From Hydractinia symbiolongicarpus (taxonomy: Eukaryota > Cnidaria > Hydrozoa > Anthoathecata > Hydractiniidae), in assembly GCF_029227915.1 (NCBI RefSeq), contig NC_079875.1:14441001-14505000 (forward strand): a DNA stretch of 64,000 bases. Reading direction: 5' to 3'. Of the stretch, positions 48,677-59,593 are shown one piece after another. The position numbers and the translations under genes were made by a program. The notes under the pieces were generated by a model, which made no database searches, had not been told where the DNA came from, and was given only the letters and a program-made list of their open reading frames with translations. How positions within the stretch are numbered: the stretch's first letter is position 1; each line of letters opens with the position of its first letter.

Positions 48677-49388
48677 AAGTTACAGTGAAAACCAACGCAC
48701 TAATCAGTTCGTTTAGCCACCCTTCATCGTCCAGAAATATCGTCAAATCTTGAAGGTTTCTCTTGCGACATGAAGAAAGAAATATATCTAGGTATGTCAC
48801 TTCTACTCATAATATGAAGAAATTTTATCAGTAGCACAATATTATAAATTTTGACAGTAAATTCTTGTTGTAAGATGTAAAACTTTAGTATTGCAATTAA
48901 TATATCGATATTATAATACCAGGTCTCATACTTCTTTGCTTCTGTCAAATCTTTTTATCTTTTTACTACATTTACAAAAAAAAAAAACTCTCAACAAAGC
49001 AGATATTGACAGAAAAACTTACTTAAACAAAGTTTGTTGTTTTAAACAACAATTCGTTCTTGTGACTACAGCCGTGCCAGTAACATGTGATTCCCGTAAA
49101 TGCTTGCTTATTAAAACGTTTGTTCTACCGTGAGAAGTATTAAATATTCTCAGTATAAATTAACTTCTGCTAAAATTTGGAGCAAAACTATCTAGTAACC
49201 ATTGTTCTGATAACATTAATAATGATTAGTTTTGCCCTAGTTTCAAGCCAATGCTCTAAGGGTTTCTACCAAGAAGCAGATCATGACCTTCTCTTATATT
49301 ACGGGGAGAAAATTTGAAGAGGAGAAAGGTCATTGTTATAATACATAGGCAAAATAAAAGAAAAGACATCTTCGTTGTTTTTTTATCA
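48677..49388. other. No recognised gene
   Basis: Region 3' of the GM2-activator-like gene. It should hold that gene's 3' UTR at its right end, but no clear polyadenylation signal was seen. Confidence 0.4.
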
Positions 49389-51310
49389 TCACGTGATAAC
49401 ATTTACTTCAGCATTAATACATAGCAATTCCTGGTTTTTGACGTCATCATATATTCTTGCATTAACTCTATACAGCCCCTATAAAAAATGAGGATACCAC
49501 TTATGAGAAAAACAAAACAAGTTATTCCTACAAAATTTCCAAGAAAATATATAACATGGTTTTTGATTTCAGCTGAATGTATCACTCTCTTGTAAAACCT
49601 TTAAAAGAGTTATCAGAATTTGACAGCCTATAACAGACAAGTTTGATTGTACTATTTCAACCCATTTCAACCCATTTCAACCCATTTCAACCCATTTCAA
49701 CCCATTTAAACCCATTTCAACCCATTTCAACCCATTTCAACTCATTCAACTCATATTAACTCATATTAACTCATTTCAACCCATTTCAACCTATTTCAAC
49801 CCATTTCAACTCATTTCAACCCATTTCAACCCATTTCAACTCATTTCAACCTATTTCAACCCATTTCAACCCATTTCAACTCATTTCAACTCATTTCAAC
49901 CCATTTCAACCGTTTTTCCGCTAAAAGTCAGAACTGTTTCCCGAGTATCGCAAATACCGATACTCGCTTTAATTGGAACTCTAAAGGGACCAAAAAATTT
50001 ATTGAATTCCTTATATGTGAGGCTAATATGCGACAATAGATGTGAAAATGTCCTATTTATTAAAAGTTTTTAGTTGATTAAGCTACAAATTGTAAGTAGG
50101 ATAATAACTAATAAAAAGAGCTATTTTTAAATAAAACTTTGTTGCAGGTAAATCCAAGTGAAATATTATTCTTCAAAAAACAGTATTCAACTTCAAGCTT
50201 GTGTTTTATCTCCTATATTAGAAGTCATTGATTGAAATCCCACTTTAAGGAAGTTTTTTGTTTGACTGCATCTAATACATTCGGTCTCACTAAGAAACAG
50301 TCTTACTTATCCGCGGTCTTAATTAAGTTTTTTAGGTTCAATTTGCTGAAGAAGTACAAGGAATCGGTAAATTCAGTCTCAGTTAGCCAGAGTCCCACTG
50401 TAGCAAGACATGCAAGAATTAAAATGATGTGGTAACAAGAGTAACAATATTACTGTATTTTAGGGGTAAACTACATGGCATACAACGAGAATTTTAGAAA
50501 CTTTTTCCAAAATGAAACAGTACTTTCTACTTACGCTAACAATGACAGAAGGTAAGTTGATGTTTGGAACGGTGATCACATGATCAAATTTATATGCTTG
50601 TGGTTTCTTGCAATCGATTTGATAAATCTTGAACGCGGCGCAATTTTTGTTGTCAACTTTGTATGAGCTACAAACAAGAAATGTAAACATACCATAAAAT
50701 TGCTACCTAGACTATTGCCAGGTTGGCGAGGTCTATGGAAACGCAATAAGGTTTGACGTGTGATTGCTATAATATGACAGTACTTCATGTATTATGTTTG
50801 GGTACATGTTTATACATCCATGATGTATATGTTCACGGCTATTTATTTCTTCACTTTATTGGACACTATTTGAACTTTTTTAAAAGTGAGGTCTATAAAT
50901 CGTGTTCCAGTGATTCGCAAATGAATAAAAGGGACTGAAATCGTTGTACGCTATCCCTATTAAAGGAGAAATAACGAAGAATTAATAAAATGTTATGGAA
51001 AGTCCTGTTCCCGTAGTAAATTTGTAAGATAATATATATCCCTCTTTAGTTTGTTCTGTTCCTTGTTACAAAAAAAATGTTACAAAAAAAATGTTTTTTT
51101 TTATTGGTACAACTTACCATGACCCATATGTTGATATACACGGTATAGGTATCCACCAGAACATCTTTCTCCGTATATACACATCAACCCGTACCTTTTC
51201 TGGTAGGGGAGTGTTTACTTTTAAATCAAATTTAACTGGAAGCTGATATCCTTTGCGCAGTTTAATAGACGGAAGTATAATGTTGCTGACTTTGACGGGA
51301 AGTATCTTTG
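49389..51310 (-). CDS. GM2-activator/ML-type lipid-binding protein, last three exons
   Basis: Exons 51,310-51,118, 50,667-50,535 and 49,478-49,389 are bounded by good acceptors and GTAAGT donors, and their phases match (2, then 0). Exon 1 of these encodes LPVKVSNIILPSIKLRKGYQ, VKFDLKVNTPLPEKVRVDVY and WWIPIPC; joining to exon 2 creates GSC-SYKVDNKNC. This parallels GM2 activator protein, where VKIPC is followed by GSCTY..C. Exon 2 ends VPNINLPSVIVS, like the PDLELPSWL segment. Exon 3 begins GLYRVNARIYDD, has LLCI, and stops at 49,389-49,391, as GM2A ends GNYRIE...GCI. The family binds glycolipids in lysosomes or is secreted. The signal-peptide exon should lie upstream (a phase-1 junction is required) but was not identified. 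The intron 49,479-50,534 contains a 10-bp minisatellite. Confidence 0.78.
49654..49912. repeat. Decanucleotide minisatellite (TTTCAACCCA)n
   Basis: About 26 copies of a 10-mer with variants CAACTCATTT, CAACCTATTT and a few ATATTAACTC. It lies in the last intron of the GM2-activator-like gene. Confidence 0.95.
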
Positions 51311-52037
51311 CTAAACAGAATGTTAATTAGCTATTTCCTTGCATACTTCTTGTGTCTTGTACTGTATAAAAGTTTTTGAATCAGAAAAATAATAATTTTG
51401 CTGCTGTGAAAAGAAAGATGGAGAGCTACAAGGGTATACAAGCGTGTTCTTTAAACAACTTAAAAGTATTTGAGTTTATTAAAAAATCAACAAGAATTAC
51501 CTGCGTTATAATTTATATAAAATTGCTTAGCGATCAATTATAGATACTATTAAAATCTCTGCCAAAAATTGTCCGTACTAAATGTGTTTGATCTGATGTC
51601 AAATGTTTACTTGATAACCAGACCAAAGAATTATAAGGTTAAAATTCGTGAAAAAAGGAGCTGTGCCATAAATGATAATTACCTTCACCAAAAGATACTG
51701 TCGAAATCAAAGTGAGCTCGATATAATAAGTTGCATTGAAACATTAAAAATAAAAACTGTTGCTTTTAAACAAAAATTTTGAAGATTTTTGTCCCGTTGC
51801 CTAAAAACTAATTAATTTTAAAAGATATGTATCTCGAAAAACAGTGCTGTATTTGGCGCAGTTTCATCCATGACACAAACGCCACACTAAACAGATATAT
51901 ATATATAAAAGTAAAAAAAATATTGTTTTCCAATAATTTATTAACATGCAATCAAAAATTCACCAATGGTTAGAAACAACTACACGAATCTTCACGTGAG
52001 CACCATAACAATTGTACCTATAGCACTCTAATATTTC
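51311..52037. other. No certain feature; expected to contain upstream intron of the GM2A-like gene
   Basis: Searched on the minus strand for a signal-peptide exon ending in phase 1. The only candidate, a GTAATT donor near 51,680, has a stop just upstream and was not accepted. Confidence 0.35.
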
Positions 52038-52495
52038 TACCGTGGCTGGTTAGTACATCTTGTCCCGTAACAGAAAGTAAAATGTCGATGCTAAAAAAAT
52101 GGAGGATGTTGTTGTACTTGAATTAAACACAAAAACAGATATTGGCTACAGACAAATGACGGAATTGATATGTTTAAAATATAACATCAATGTTTCCAGA
52201 GAACTTGTTCAACAAACTTTGATGAGACTCAATTCGTAAGGTGCAGAACGGTTAAACACTTCACAAAGACCCGGTTGGATGTTTGAAACTCGGTAGACAT
52301 ACAGACCAGATTCTCTGAAACGTTCAGCCGAACATTTATAATTTGAAACGTTCGGACTTGCGGACGTGCAGATGTGCGGCCGAACATCAAAACGTTCGCC
52401 CGAGTGTTATGACGTTCGGCCGCACATCCAAAAGGTTCACCCGCACGTCGACTATCCTGTTACGGGAGGACAAGATGTACTAATCAGCCACGGTA
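52038..52495. mobile_element. 458-bp TIR element with 6-bp target duplication
   Basis: Left end TACCGTGGCTGGTTAGTACA and the inverted right end TACCGTGGCTGATTAGTACA continue similarly for about 35 bp (CTTGTCCCGTAACAG against CTTGTCCTCCCGTAACAG). TATTTC flanks both sides (52,032-52,037 and 52,496-52,501). The right third (52,310-52,450) is a GC-rich cluster of CGTTCGGCCG and GCACATC motifs in both orientations. No coding capacity seen. Confidence 0.82.
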
Positions 52496-52501
52496 TATTT
52501 C

Positions 52502-53702
52502 TTCATCAGTGAATGTGCATCAGCATGCTAAACAAAATGTGATTGGTGCTACGAGATGTTAAAAACACGACTTGGTAATTTCCATTAAGATCAGATGGGT
52601 AAAAAGCGCAATAAAAGAAGACACAGTGAATCGTAGAATATCTGAAAAGTAAATATGGTGAGACACAATGCGAGAAACAAAAAAGATATTTACAATAACA
52701 TTTAGCATCACGAACTACCAAAAAAACTCCCTTTAGTTACATATTCCAATAAACAGCACACCCTCAATAAATAGGCAGTCTTTACTATATATTTTTAACT
52801 TTAAATGTGGCGCTATGTACAGCACGTCTCAATTACGCATTACAAAACAATGAATCAACACAGAAATTATACATACTCTGAGCAGCAGGACATATTGATA
52901 TTCTGTCAGCATTGCACAATGTGACGACAAATAAGATTGAGTGGAGGAAAAAAAAGTATTTCATCGTGACATATCATCCAACCATCTTTGTATATTAAGA
53001 TATAAATAATATGGGTTTTTGCAATATGTCAACAGCTATTTTTATTTCACAGCTGCGCTCATTATGGAGCTGTTAGCACGGGGGTTTCGATGTTCAGAAA
53101 AATAAGACTATTTTGAGTGTTTCAGGTTTCTTAAAATTGCTACTTGTTTCTATTTCTACAGTCCTTTGTGCAGTTTTTGAATAAAAATTGACAATTTTAA
53201 TTTCACAGTAATAAGGAAGAGTTGAAGAGTTGGTCATTTGTATCATTTCTGTTTGTATCATTTCTCTTGCAACAAGCCATTAAGAACGAGTTTATACCTA
53301 CAGCGACGCTACAAAAGACTTGCATGTTGCGGTAAATCTTTTCTTATAATTTGTTACTCACCCCCTATTAAAAATAATTATGCTAGTATTTACTTTGTTA
53401 ACCAAATTAGCTACCAGATCCCTGATGGTGGCAGTCATCTTAGCTGAAGTTCTCTGTTTCAAAGTCATTCAGAGAGACTGGTAACTATGTGATGCTTATA
53501 CAGATATCATGTACAACTAACCGCTGTACAAATACACTTGAACTTGTTTACCCAAATGTATCAATCAATGTGTAATTAATATGTTGAATTGTTGAATGCA
53601 GTTAACTGATTATGATAACAACACCATTGGTTGAGAAAATACATGCTCCGTTCCTTGTGTTTTAGCATACTACACTTGTTTTCCCGAGCGTATTGTTGTT
53701 TT
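52502..53702. other. No recognised gene
   Basis: AT-rich. The minus strand near 52,890-52,920 has an ATG with a short hydrophobic frame followed by GTATGT, which could be an unrelated or missing first exon but has no supporting family match. Confidence 0.35.
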
Positions 53703-54391
53703 GACTCATTAGAAATAATATAAATTGGTTCAACTTTAACTTTAAAGGTATAACGAATTTTAATCTGTGCTTCGTCGTTTATTTGTCCACACTCCTTTGT
53801 TTGTTCGTTTTATTCTCCAAAAATGCTTTGAAATTTCAATTATACGGCTAAGAATATTCCTATGTGTTTTTGGCCATTTCGAGCGCATTTGTAACCATTA
53901 AAAAATTGTAGCCAACCGTAACTTCTGTACTATAATTGTATACCAAGATAAACTAATCACGAATGAAGGTATTTCGTTTGGGCCATTCCCATTTGTGTTG
54001 GCTTCATATAGGAACGATTAGGCTCTTAGGCTGACTGCCCTTAAATTTTCTCCTTTTAAGGCTGAATCTCTATGGCTGGTTTCCAGGACCTCAGGCATGT
54101 TGATATAAAACTTCAAAATTCTTTCCGTCCAAAGACTAAGGAAAAACACACAGCAAGAGGCTCCCGTCTTCAGGCTGCAACCATGGTCTGACATAACAGC
54201 ATAAAGTAATTTTACCAACTGGAAATGAGAATTAAGATCAATTTTTTTCTGTAATTCGAACAAATACATTGCTTCCGTGCGCTTAAACACTGATCGAAAC
54301 GATGAACATGATTGTATTTTTCATAAACAGTTAAGAAAATCGTTATACCTTTAAAGTTAAAGTTGAACCGATTTATATTATTTCTGACGAG
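53703..54391. mobile_element. TIR element with arms of about 55 bp
   Basis: AGAAATAATATAAATTGGTT, then CAACTTTAACTTTAAAGGTA and TAACGA (53,711-53,757), is repeated inverted at 54,336-54,383 with one or two changes. The interior (about 580 bp) has an unassigned 90-codon minus-strand frame. Target duplication not clear. Confidence 0.68.
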
Positions 54392-54548
54392 AGTCGTCGA
54401 TTCCGGAACGCGCAGGAACATGACCACGAACACTTTTGTTCATCTCGTGTTCATTCATCTTTGATGCAATTGCCCAATTTTTTTCCTGTTGGTCCCTCGC
54501 GGTAGTGAAAGAACTGAGTACACCACTATTTTTCACGTTATTTAGACC

Positions 54549-54668
54549 CAAACCTCGTCCCCAGGGGCTTATGTCTTTTTCACATCGAGACCGGTGGCGA
54601 AAAAACTTGTTTAACTGTCAAGTAAACGCTAGCGGCTTTGACATAGGCAACAAACACCCGAGCTTATA
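54549..54668. repeat. Dispersed repeat starting AACCTCGTCCCCAGG
   Basis: CGAGACCGGTGGCGAAAAAA, ACTTGTTTAACTGTCAAG and GCGGCTTTGACATAGG match CGAGATCGACGGTGAAGAAA, ACTTGTTAGCCATCTCAAG and GCAGCTTTGACATTAG at 56,101-56,166. CCTCGTCCCC also occurs at 16,097 and inverted at about 62,886, suggesting terminal sequence of a common MITE. Confidence 0.6.
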
Positions 54669-55199
54669 AGCACGGTTGAACTCACTAACGTCATTTCATT
54701 TTATTATATTTTATTGACGTTGTAAATACCCGTGGAATATCCCACTTAAGCAGGCATGTCACGCAGGCATACATTATCTGCAAGTTTTCGTAGTGACCAT
54801 CATTCTCTGTTTACATGTTTCAACTCTATTAAGGTTTGGTACGCATGTTTAGCGTGCAAGAGTTTAATTTATTTATTTATTTGTTTATTTATTTGACGAA
54901 TATCTTTGTACGGGATCGAAATTTCAGAAAATAAACAATTCTGTTCTCATTATGTGTCCTGTGAATGAACAAACAAAAAATGAAGGTATATATAAAAATT
55001 GATATGTTAGAGTGCACACGAGTTGAGGAAAGGAGTGTTAATAACACTGAAGAGAATATGAAGATATGCAGTACGGTCTAACGCCCACTTCGAGATAAGT
55101 CACAAATCAGAATGATTATTTTTAAACACATGTAAAAAATCATTACTGGGAAAAATAAGTTTTTAATAATCTATCAAACTCAGAACTATAAACCATTTT
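54669..55199. other. Probable LINE 3' UTR and low-complexity DNA
   Basis: Includes a TTTATTTATTTGTTTATTT tract near 54,880. The part after about 54,950 probably continues the 3' UTR of the minus-strand LINE fragment. Confidence 0.4.
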
Positions 55200-55640
55200 A
55201 CGGATATCCAGGAGGTAAATCATTAAATAATCTGGCTCCCATAAATCAGAAAGATCCACTTGCATATTTTGAGTTAATTTTCGGTATTGCTATTGTACGC
55301 CCGTTGTTCCTTGTCGAATATTCATGACTCTTCATTTTGAAATAACTTTTAAAATCATTACAAACATTAACCAAACACGTCCTAACAAAATCACATGCAC
55401 GTTTTTTATTAACCTGAATTGATGATGGCACATAAACTTTCGAATGACATCTTTCATATTGACCACTGCAAGAGCTCTACGATAAAATGATTCTAAATTG
55501 TTTTGTTGTGTGTTTGTATAGTTCAACGTAACAAGACCACAGTAAGTGAGTGTAAGTATCACCATTGCTTGATAAATCATTCTTGCAGCGTTTTGTGTCA
55601 GTTTTGGTCTGATATACGAGTCAATTGGTTTTATAACCGT
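55200..55640 (-). pseudogene. 3' terminal fragment of a non-LTR retrotransposon RT ORF
   Basis: The minus strand gives IRPKLTQNAARMIYQAMVIL, TYCGLVTLN, then NNLESFYRRAL, and in the next frame PSSIQVNKKRACDFVR, NVCNDFKSYF, STRNNG and INSKYASGSF. This is the usual order at the C-terminus of jockey/CR1-type LINE polymerase ORFs (IYQSMVxPxLTYC...LExxxxRA...). Frameshift near 55,430 and stops after SGSF. Orientation is opposite to the LINE at 22-23.6 kb, and the family is different. Confidence 0.72.
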
Positions 55641-55989
55641 TGCTGAGCCAATTTTTCATGAATGCATACCGGTATGACCTGGTATGACGGCTTCATTTTT
55701 GTTTATTTTTTTATCTTTTATTATTTGGGAAAACTGGTTGTGTTGACATCAGCATCATCACAGCATGTTTTAAGAGTGTCAATTTAATATAATAAGATCC
55801 GATGTCATATTATAGAAACAACAACGACGAATGTGATCCCTGTGGCGGCGAAATTCGAAATTAATCATCTTTTCTCATTGTGCATGATTGTGGTCTTAAA
55901 TATTAACTCTGATATCATGCATTTTTAATCAGCAGACACGTGTGTCCGACTGTTCGCCCTTCGAATAAAGTAGAAGCCATCCTCTCATC

Positions 55990-56185
55990 CCAAGGGGACT
56001 CTTGACCCCTGAGCCATTATTACGGAGGACGCTTTTAAACGCATTAAAAAAAGGCAAAATGCTCAATCTTATCCCCAGCTGTATTATTTGCTTTTTGACG
56101 TCGAGATCGACGGTGAAGAAACTTGTTAGCCATCTCAAGAAGCGCTATAGCAGCTTTGACATTAGAGCAACCCTGGGGGCGGCAC
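55990..56185. repeat. Second copy of the 54,549 dispersed repeat
   Basis: Begins near CCCAAGGGGACTC and ends near CAACCCTGGGGG, with the internal match described for 54,549-54,668. 55,641-55,989 shows nothing recognised. Confidence 0.5.
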
Positions 56186-56752
56186 GGTCATTCTGTTCCG
56201 CCTGTACACGAGAAAGTGTACAAAATTCCGTGATTATGATGACGTCATAATCTCGACATACCTGACTTAACATGCTAAATTACAAGGCATGTTGCTAAAA
56301 TATTGTTTACTTTGTATTTCATTATAATAAGTGTGGCATAAATTTATCTCGCCTGCCGAGGAAACTTCTGTTTTTTGGGAAAATGCATTACCCGCTTAAC
56401 GAGATCTCGATCATGCGCACCCCGAGATCTTGGTAAGGGTAAATATTTTTTCTCATATGAACGCAACTTAATTTTGTTAAGAGTTTGTTAACAACCCGAG
56501 ATCTCGACTTGATATCATGCTAAACATTTACCCGGTTCCCGAGGGAATATTTTCCATATAAACATGTACTTTAGAACTCATGAAGAAAAGTCTCAAACAA
56601 AGATAAAATAATCTAAGTTACAATATAATTTGTGTATTTCATTTAGCAAACATAAAAATAAAAACTGTACATTAACATATATAATTCTTTTAATAAGTCT
56701 TCCAATAAGAACCACATAATGTGCATAGTTGTGTTTGCAACAAAAAGTGTCC
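56186..56752. other. No recognised gene
   Basis: Several CCCGAGATCTCG-like palindromic motifs occur (about 56,400-56,550), probably repeat-derived. Confidence 0.4.
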
Positions 56753-57015
56753 TTCGTCAATAGTTGGGCCTGTCCCATCCTATGACACAGTCTTTTAAAA
56801 GCATAGGAATTGTTTGTCAATAGTTGGGCCTGTCCCATCTTATGACACATTTTCTAAAATTGCAAGAGACCTCTGTGTACAGTTAAGTTTGTCCCATCTG
56901 ATGACACGGCTTTTAAAAGCAAGAGTTTCCTTTGTCAATAGCTGGGCCTGTACCAAACTTAAGACGAGTTTGCATACATTTGTCCAAAGTTGGGCCGGTG
57001 TCCGTAGTTGGGTCA
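56753..57015. repeat. Imperfect tandem repeat, period about 60 bp
   Basis: GTCAATAGTTGGGCCTGTCC, then CATCYTATGACACA and TTTTAAAAGCA, recurs at 56,756, 56,816, 56,877, 56,933 and 56,982, with increasing decay to the right. Open frames here are repeat-derived. Confidence 0.88.
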
Positions 57016-58026
57016 GAACACATCCAATTTGTAAAACAATGTTTGTCAGGCATGCGACGACGTCTACCATCTTGAAAAAAAATACAAAATATTTCGAGAA
57101 TTTTGCGCACGCGCATTCTGAATTTCACATTCTGAATAAACGTGGCGCACGAAGAGGCTGGGGTCCAGTTTTGTGAGGGGCGGAGGTCTGGGAACTAGCG
57201 GATCTCAGGGAAACGATTTGTTTTTGTTGAGCTGGACTTCCTGATGAATATTTGATTTGACGAACTTTTTGGGCCATGCGAAAGATGACTAGTTGAAGTC
57301 TACAGCATAGTCTCTTTTTCTTATGACTATGTCTACAGGCAGCAGGCAGTAACAGCCCTAAACTTGTCCTTTTCCTGTGTTTTTAAGAGTTAACTAGCTA
57401 GCTATAGTCATACTTGTACTAGCTAGCTATAGTCATGCGTTTACTAGCTTATGCTTTTAGATTTATTTCTCTTTTAGTGTCGTTGACTTTCAGCAATCTT
57501 TTTTTTGTTCTGTTGTTTGTTTTATTTTGAATATGTGAATAGCATACATTTTCAATTCTTGTGTCAAATGCCACATTGTAGCTACCACTTATCATTCAGG
57601 AAACGCATTAGAAAATCAAGATTTTAGAAAAAAACAGCTCTTAAATATAGCTTGACCGTGTCAAATGGGTGTTTTCCCTCATACTACACAAGGGGTTTTT
57701 ACCAAACAAGTTTAATATTCATAGTAGTTTTATGTAGCTGAAGCTTTGGTTTGTATTGTGTCAATAATGTGTTGTAAAATTATTTTATTTTATTTTATAT
57801 TTTTTTAAGAGATTTTAGTAACGTCAGAACTGTCAATGTCATTGTTAATATATTGTAAAGGTATGAGCTATTTTTGCATGTCTAAAACAATGTCGCACAC
57901 AAACATTAATTAGCTCATATGTAAGCTTTGATGAAACGCATTGTTATATTATTATAGCATTGTGGGATCAACAAAAGAAAATAATATAAAATAAATATAT
58001 ATAACAAGTCTAAGTTTTCATTTTAT
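57016..58026. other. No recognised gene
   Basis: Contains a local duplication of CTAGCTAGCTATAGTCAT (57,397-57,440). Otherwise AT-rich. Confidence 0.45.
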
Positions 58027-58190
58027 TCTTAAATAACAAGAAAACGTCCCATAGAAGTGTAAAAATCGCTGTTTTTAATCTGAAATAATAAGAAAACGAC
58101 CCTAAAAAGCCTAAAAATCGCTGTATTTCGTTCTATTGCAACAAGAAAACATTTTTGGAAGCTTAAAAATGGCTGTATTTTGTTATAAAA
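58027..58190. repeat. Three tandem copies of about 55 bp
   Basis: Each has AACAAGAAAACG (or a close variant), a variable middle, then CTTAAAAATCGCTGTATTTT or a close variant (starts near 58,031, 58,083 and 58,137). Confidence 0.78.
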
Positions 58191-58200
58191 TATTAACCCT

Positions 58201-58328
58201 ATAATAACTGTTTATGAGGGCAATACTGGAGAATATTGACCGACGTCAAAGTATTGCCCGAGCTTGTGAGGGCAATACGTGACAGAGGTCAATATTCGAA
58301 GGTAATGCCCCAAATAAACAGTTATTAT
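58201..58328. mobile_element. Nested palindromic (foldback) element
   Basis: ATAATAACTGTTTAT at the left pairs with ATAAACAGTTATTAT at the right; homology continues inward through GGCAATAC and GAATATTGACC. A second, perfect inner hairpin, GTATTGCCC...GGGCAATAC, sits at 58,251-58,278. A related hairpin with GGGCAATA and TATTGCCC occurs near 58,636-58,660, and CCCGGGTAAT-type sequence near 58,335 and 58,725 suggests a larger composite up to about 58,735. Confidence 0.68.
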
Positions 58329-58923
58329 ATGGATTATTATCCGGGTACTGCATTTTACGACCAAAAATATAACATTATAAGCTGGATGTAGAAACCATGT
58401 CTTTATAGAAACTATTCCCATATGGAATGTACATTTGAACTAACTAATATATATGTTTCTTTTTAAATCGAATATCGTGTAAATATCACAGGTTTTTATT
58501 GTAGCTGCAACATAGAATTCTTGAAAACATAAAAGTAAGTTTCACTTATTTTTCGCGTTTTGTTTACTATTTTCCGTGTTTATTTACTTTTAATGCTACC
58601 ATATTTAAACTTTAAACACGGTTGCTATGGTAGTGGGCAATACCGTGGAATATTGCCCGCTATGACGTAAGTTCTAACCAATCACATTGCGCAGTATTGA
58701 GAAAAATTGATGCCGCCCTTTTACCCGGGTAATAAAGCAATTGAAACTATTTTTAACCATGGTAATAAAAGTATGGTGTCTGTTTATGTAAAAATATATA
58801 AATTTCAATAGCTTTTGTGGTAGTATATTTTCTTTTTCTTTGTTCTTTTAGTTACTTATAAAATATTAAAATCTTGAGACTTAGCTATTCTCCAACAGTA
58901 CTTTAAAATATCAAACTGCAGAA
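58329..58923. other. No gene; repeat remnants
   Basis: Apart from the GGGCAATA hairpin at 58,636-58,660, nothing recognised. The right part should include the promoter and 5' UTR of the small gene at 58,924. Confidence 0.4.
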
Positions 58924-59245
58924 ATGTGTTATCAAACAGTATGCAATAAATGTAACAAAAAGACTTGGAGTGGTAAAATGCGTTCCTTATATTGTTGTCC
59001 TTTTTCTTGTAATTTTGCAGATTTGAAATCACTCTTTGTCCAAGTTCATATATTGAATTTCAACTACATCCAGGTGTGCTTTGTAGGATTTGAATATATT
59101 GACCTGGTAAATATTTACCTGATATATATAACTAACAACTTTATAAGCATATATTCTTATTCCAGGTTGTGGCATGCATGCTGAGTCTGTTTTAAAGGGT
59201 GTACCAGAAGAAGAGAGATGTAAATGTCCAAGAGAATCAAAGTAA
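58924..59245 (+). CDS. Small conserved Cys-rich protein (42 residues, two exons)
   Basis: Exon 58,924-58,972 (MCYQTVCNKCNKKTWSG) splices at GTAAAA to exon 59,166-59,245, whose acceptor is CTTATTCCAG. The joined codon is Gly and the frame continues CGMHAESVLKGVPEEERCKC to a TAA at 59,243-59,245. The CxxC...TWxGCGxH...VPEExRCxC pattern matches a short, widely distributed family of unnamed proteins as I recall it, with four to six Cys and one His that could bind a metal. Function unknown. A GTAATT just after the stop and an acceptor/donor-bounded 48-nt segment at 59,546-59,593 suggest a spliced 3' UTR. Confidence 0.8.
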
Positions 59246-59593
59246 TTTTGGTAATTATAACGCACATTTCCTTTCACATATTGATTACATTGCCATGATT
59301 TAAATTTAATGCACTAGGCTTGTTAGAAATTATGTACGTTATTTACTTATGATCCTTTATCAAGAAAGAATTCATTTTGACAGTATGATTTTTATAAAAT
59401 GCGATATGTTTTTATTAATTTCATTATTTATCCATACAATGTTGTACAAACAAGTAGCCATTTTTGGTTCATAATAATTGGTTCACTATATTCGGCCTTA
59501 GTTCTGCACATTAATGATTAAAGCAGTTCTTTTGTTTCTTTTTAGTTGTCAGATTTTGTGAAATATTGTATGAACTTGTTACTAAAAAGAATG

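Noticed and set aside
49403-49585. 60-codon minus-strand frame as a separate small membrane protein
   Set aside because: Its right part is intron and its left part overlaps, in another frame, the last exon of the GM2A-like gene.
49654-49912. Short regular repeats as a CRISPR array
   Set aside because: Period 10 bp with no spacers, in an intron of a eukaryotic gene.
51660-51750. Minus-strand segment with GTAATT donor as the first exon of the GM2A-like gene
   Set aside because: The phase-compatible frame has a stop just upstream and no signal peptide.
52060-52080. TGTCCCGTAACAG in the 52-kb MITE as a relative of the Helitron motif TGTCCCGTAACGG
   Set aside because: Short shared string only; termini and target duplications of the two elements differ.
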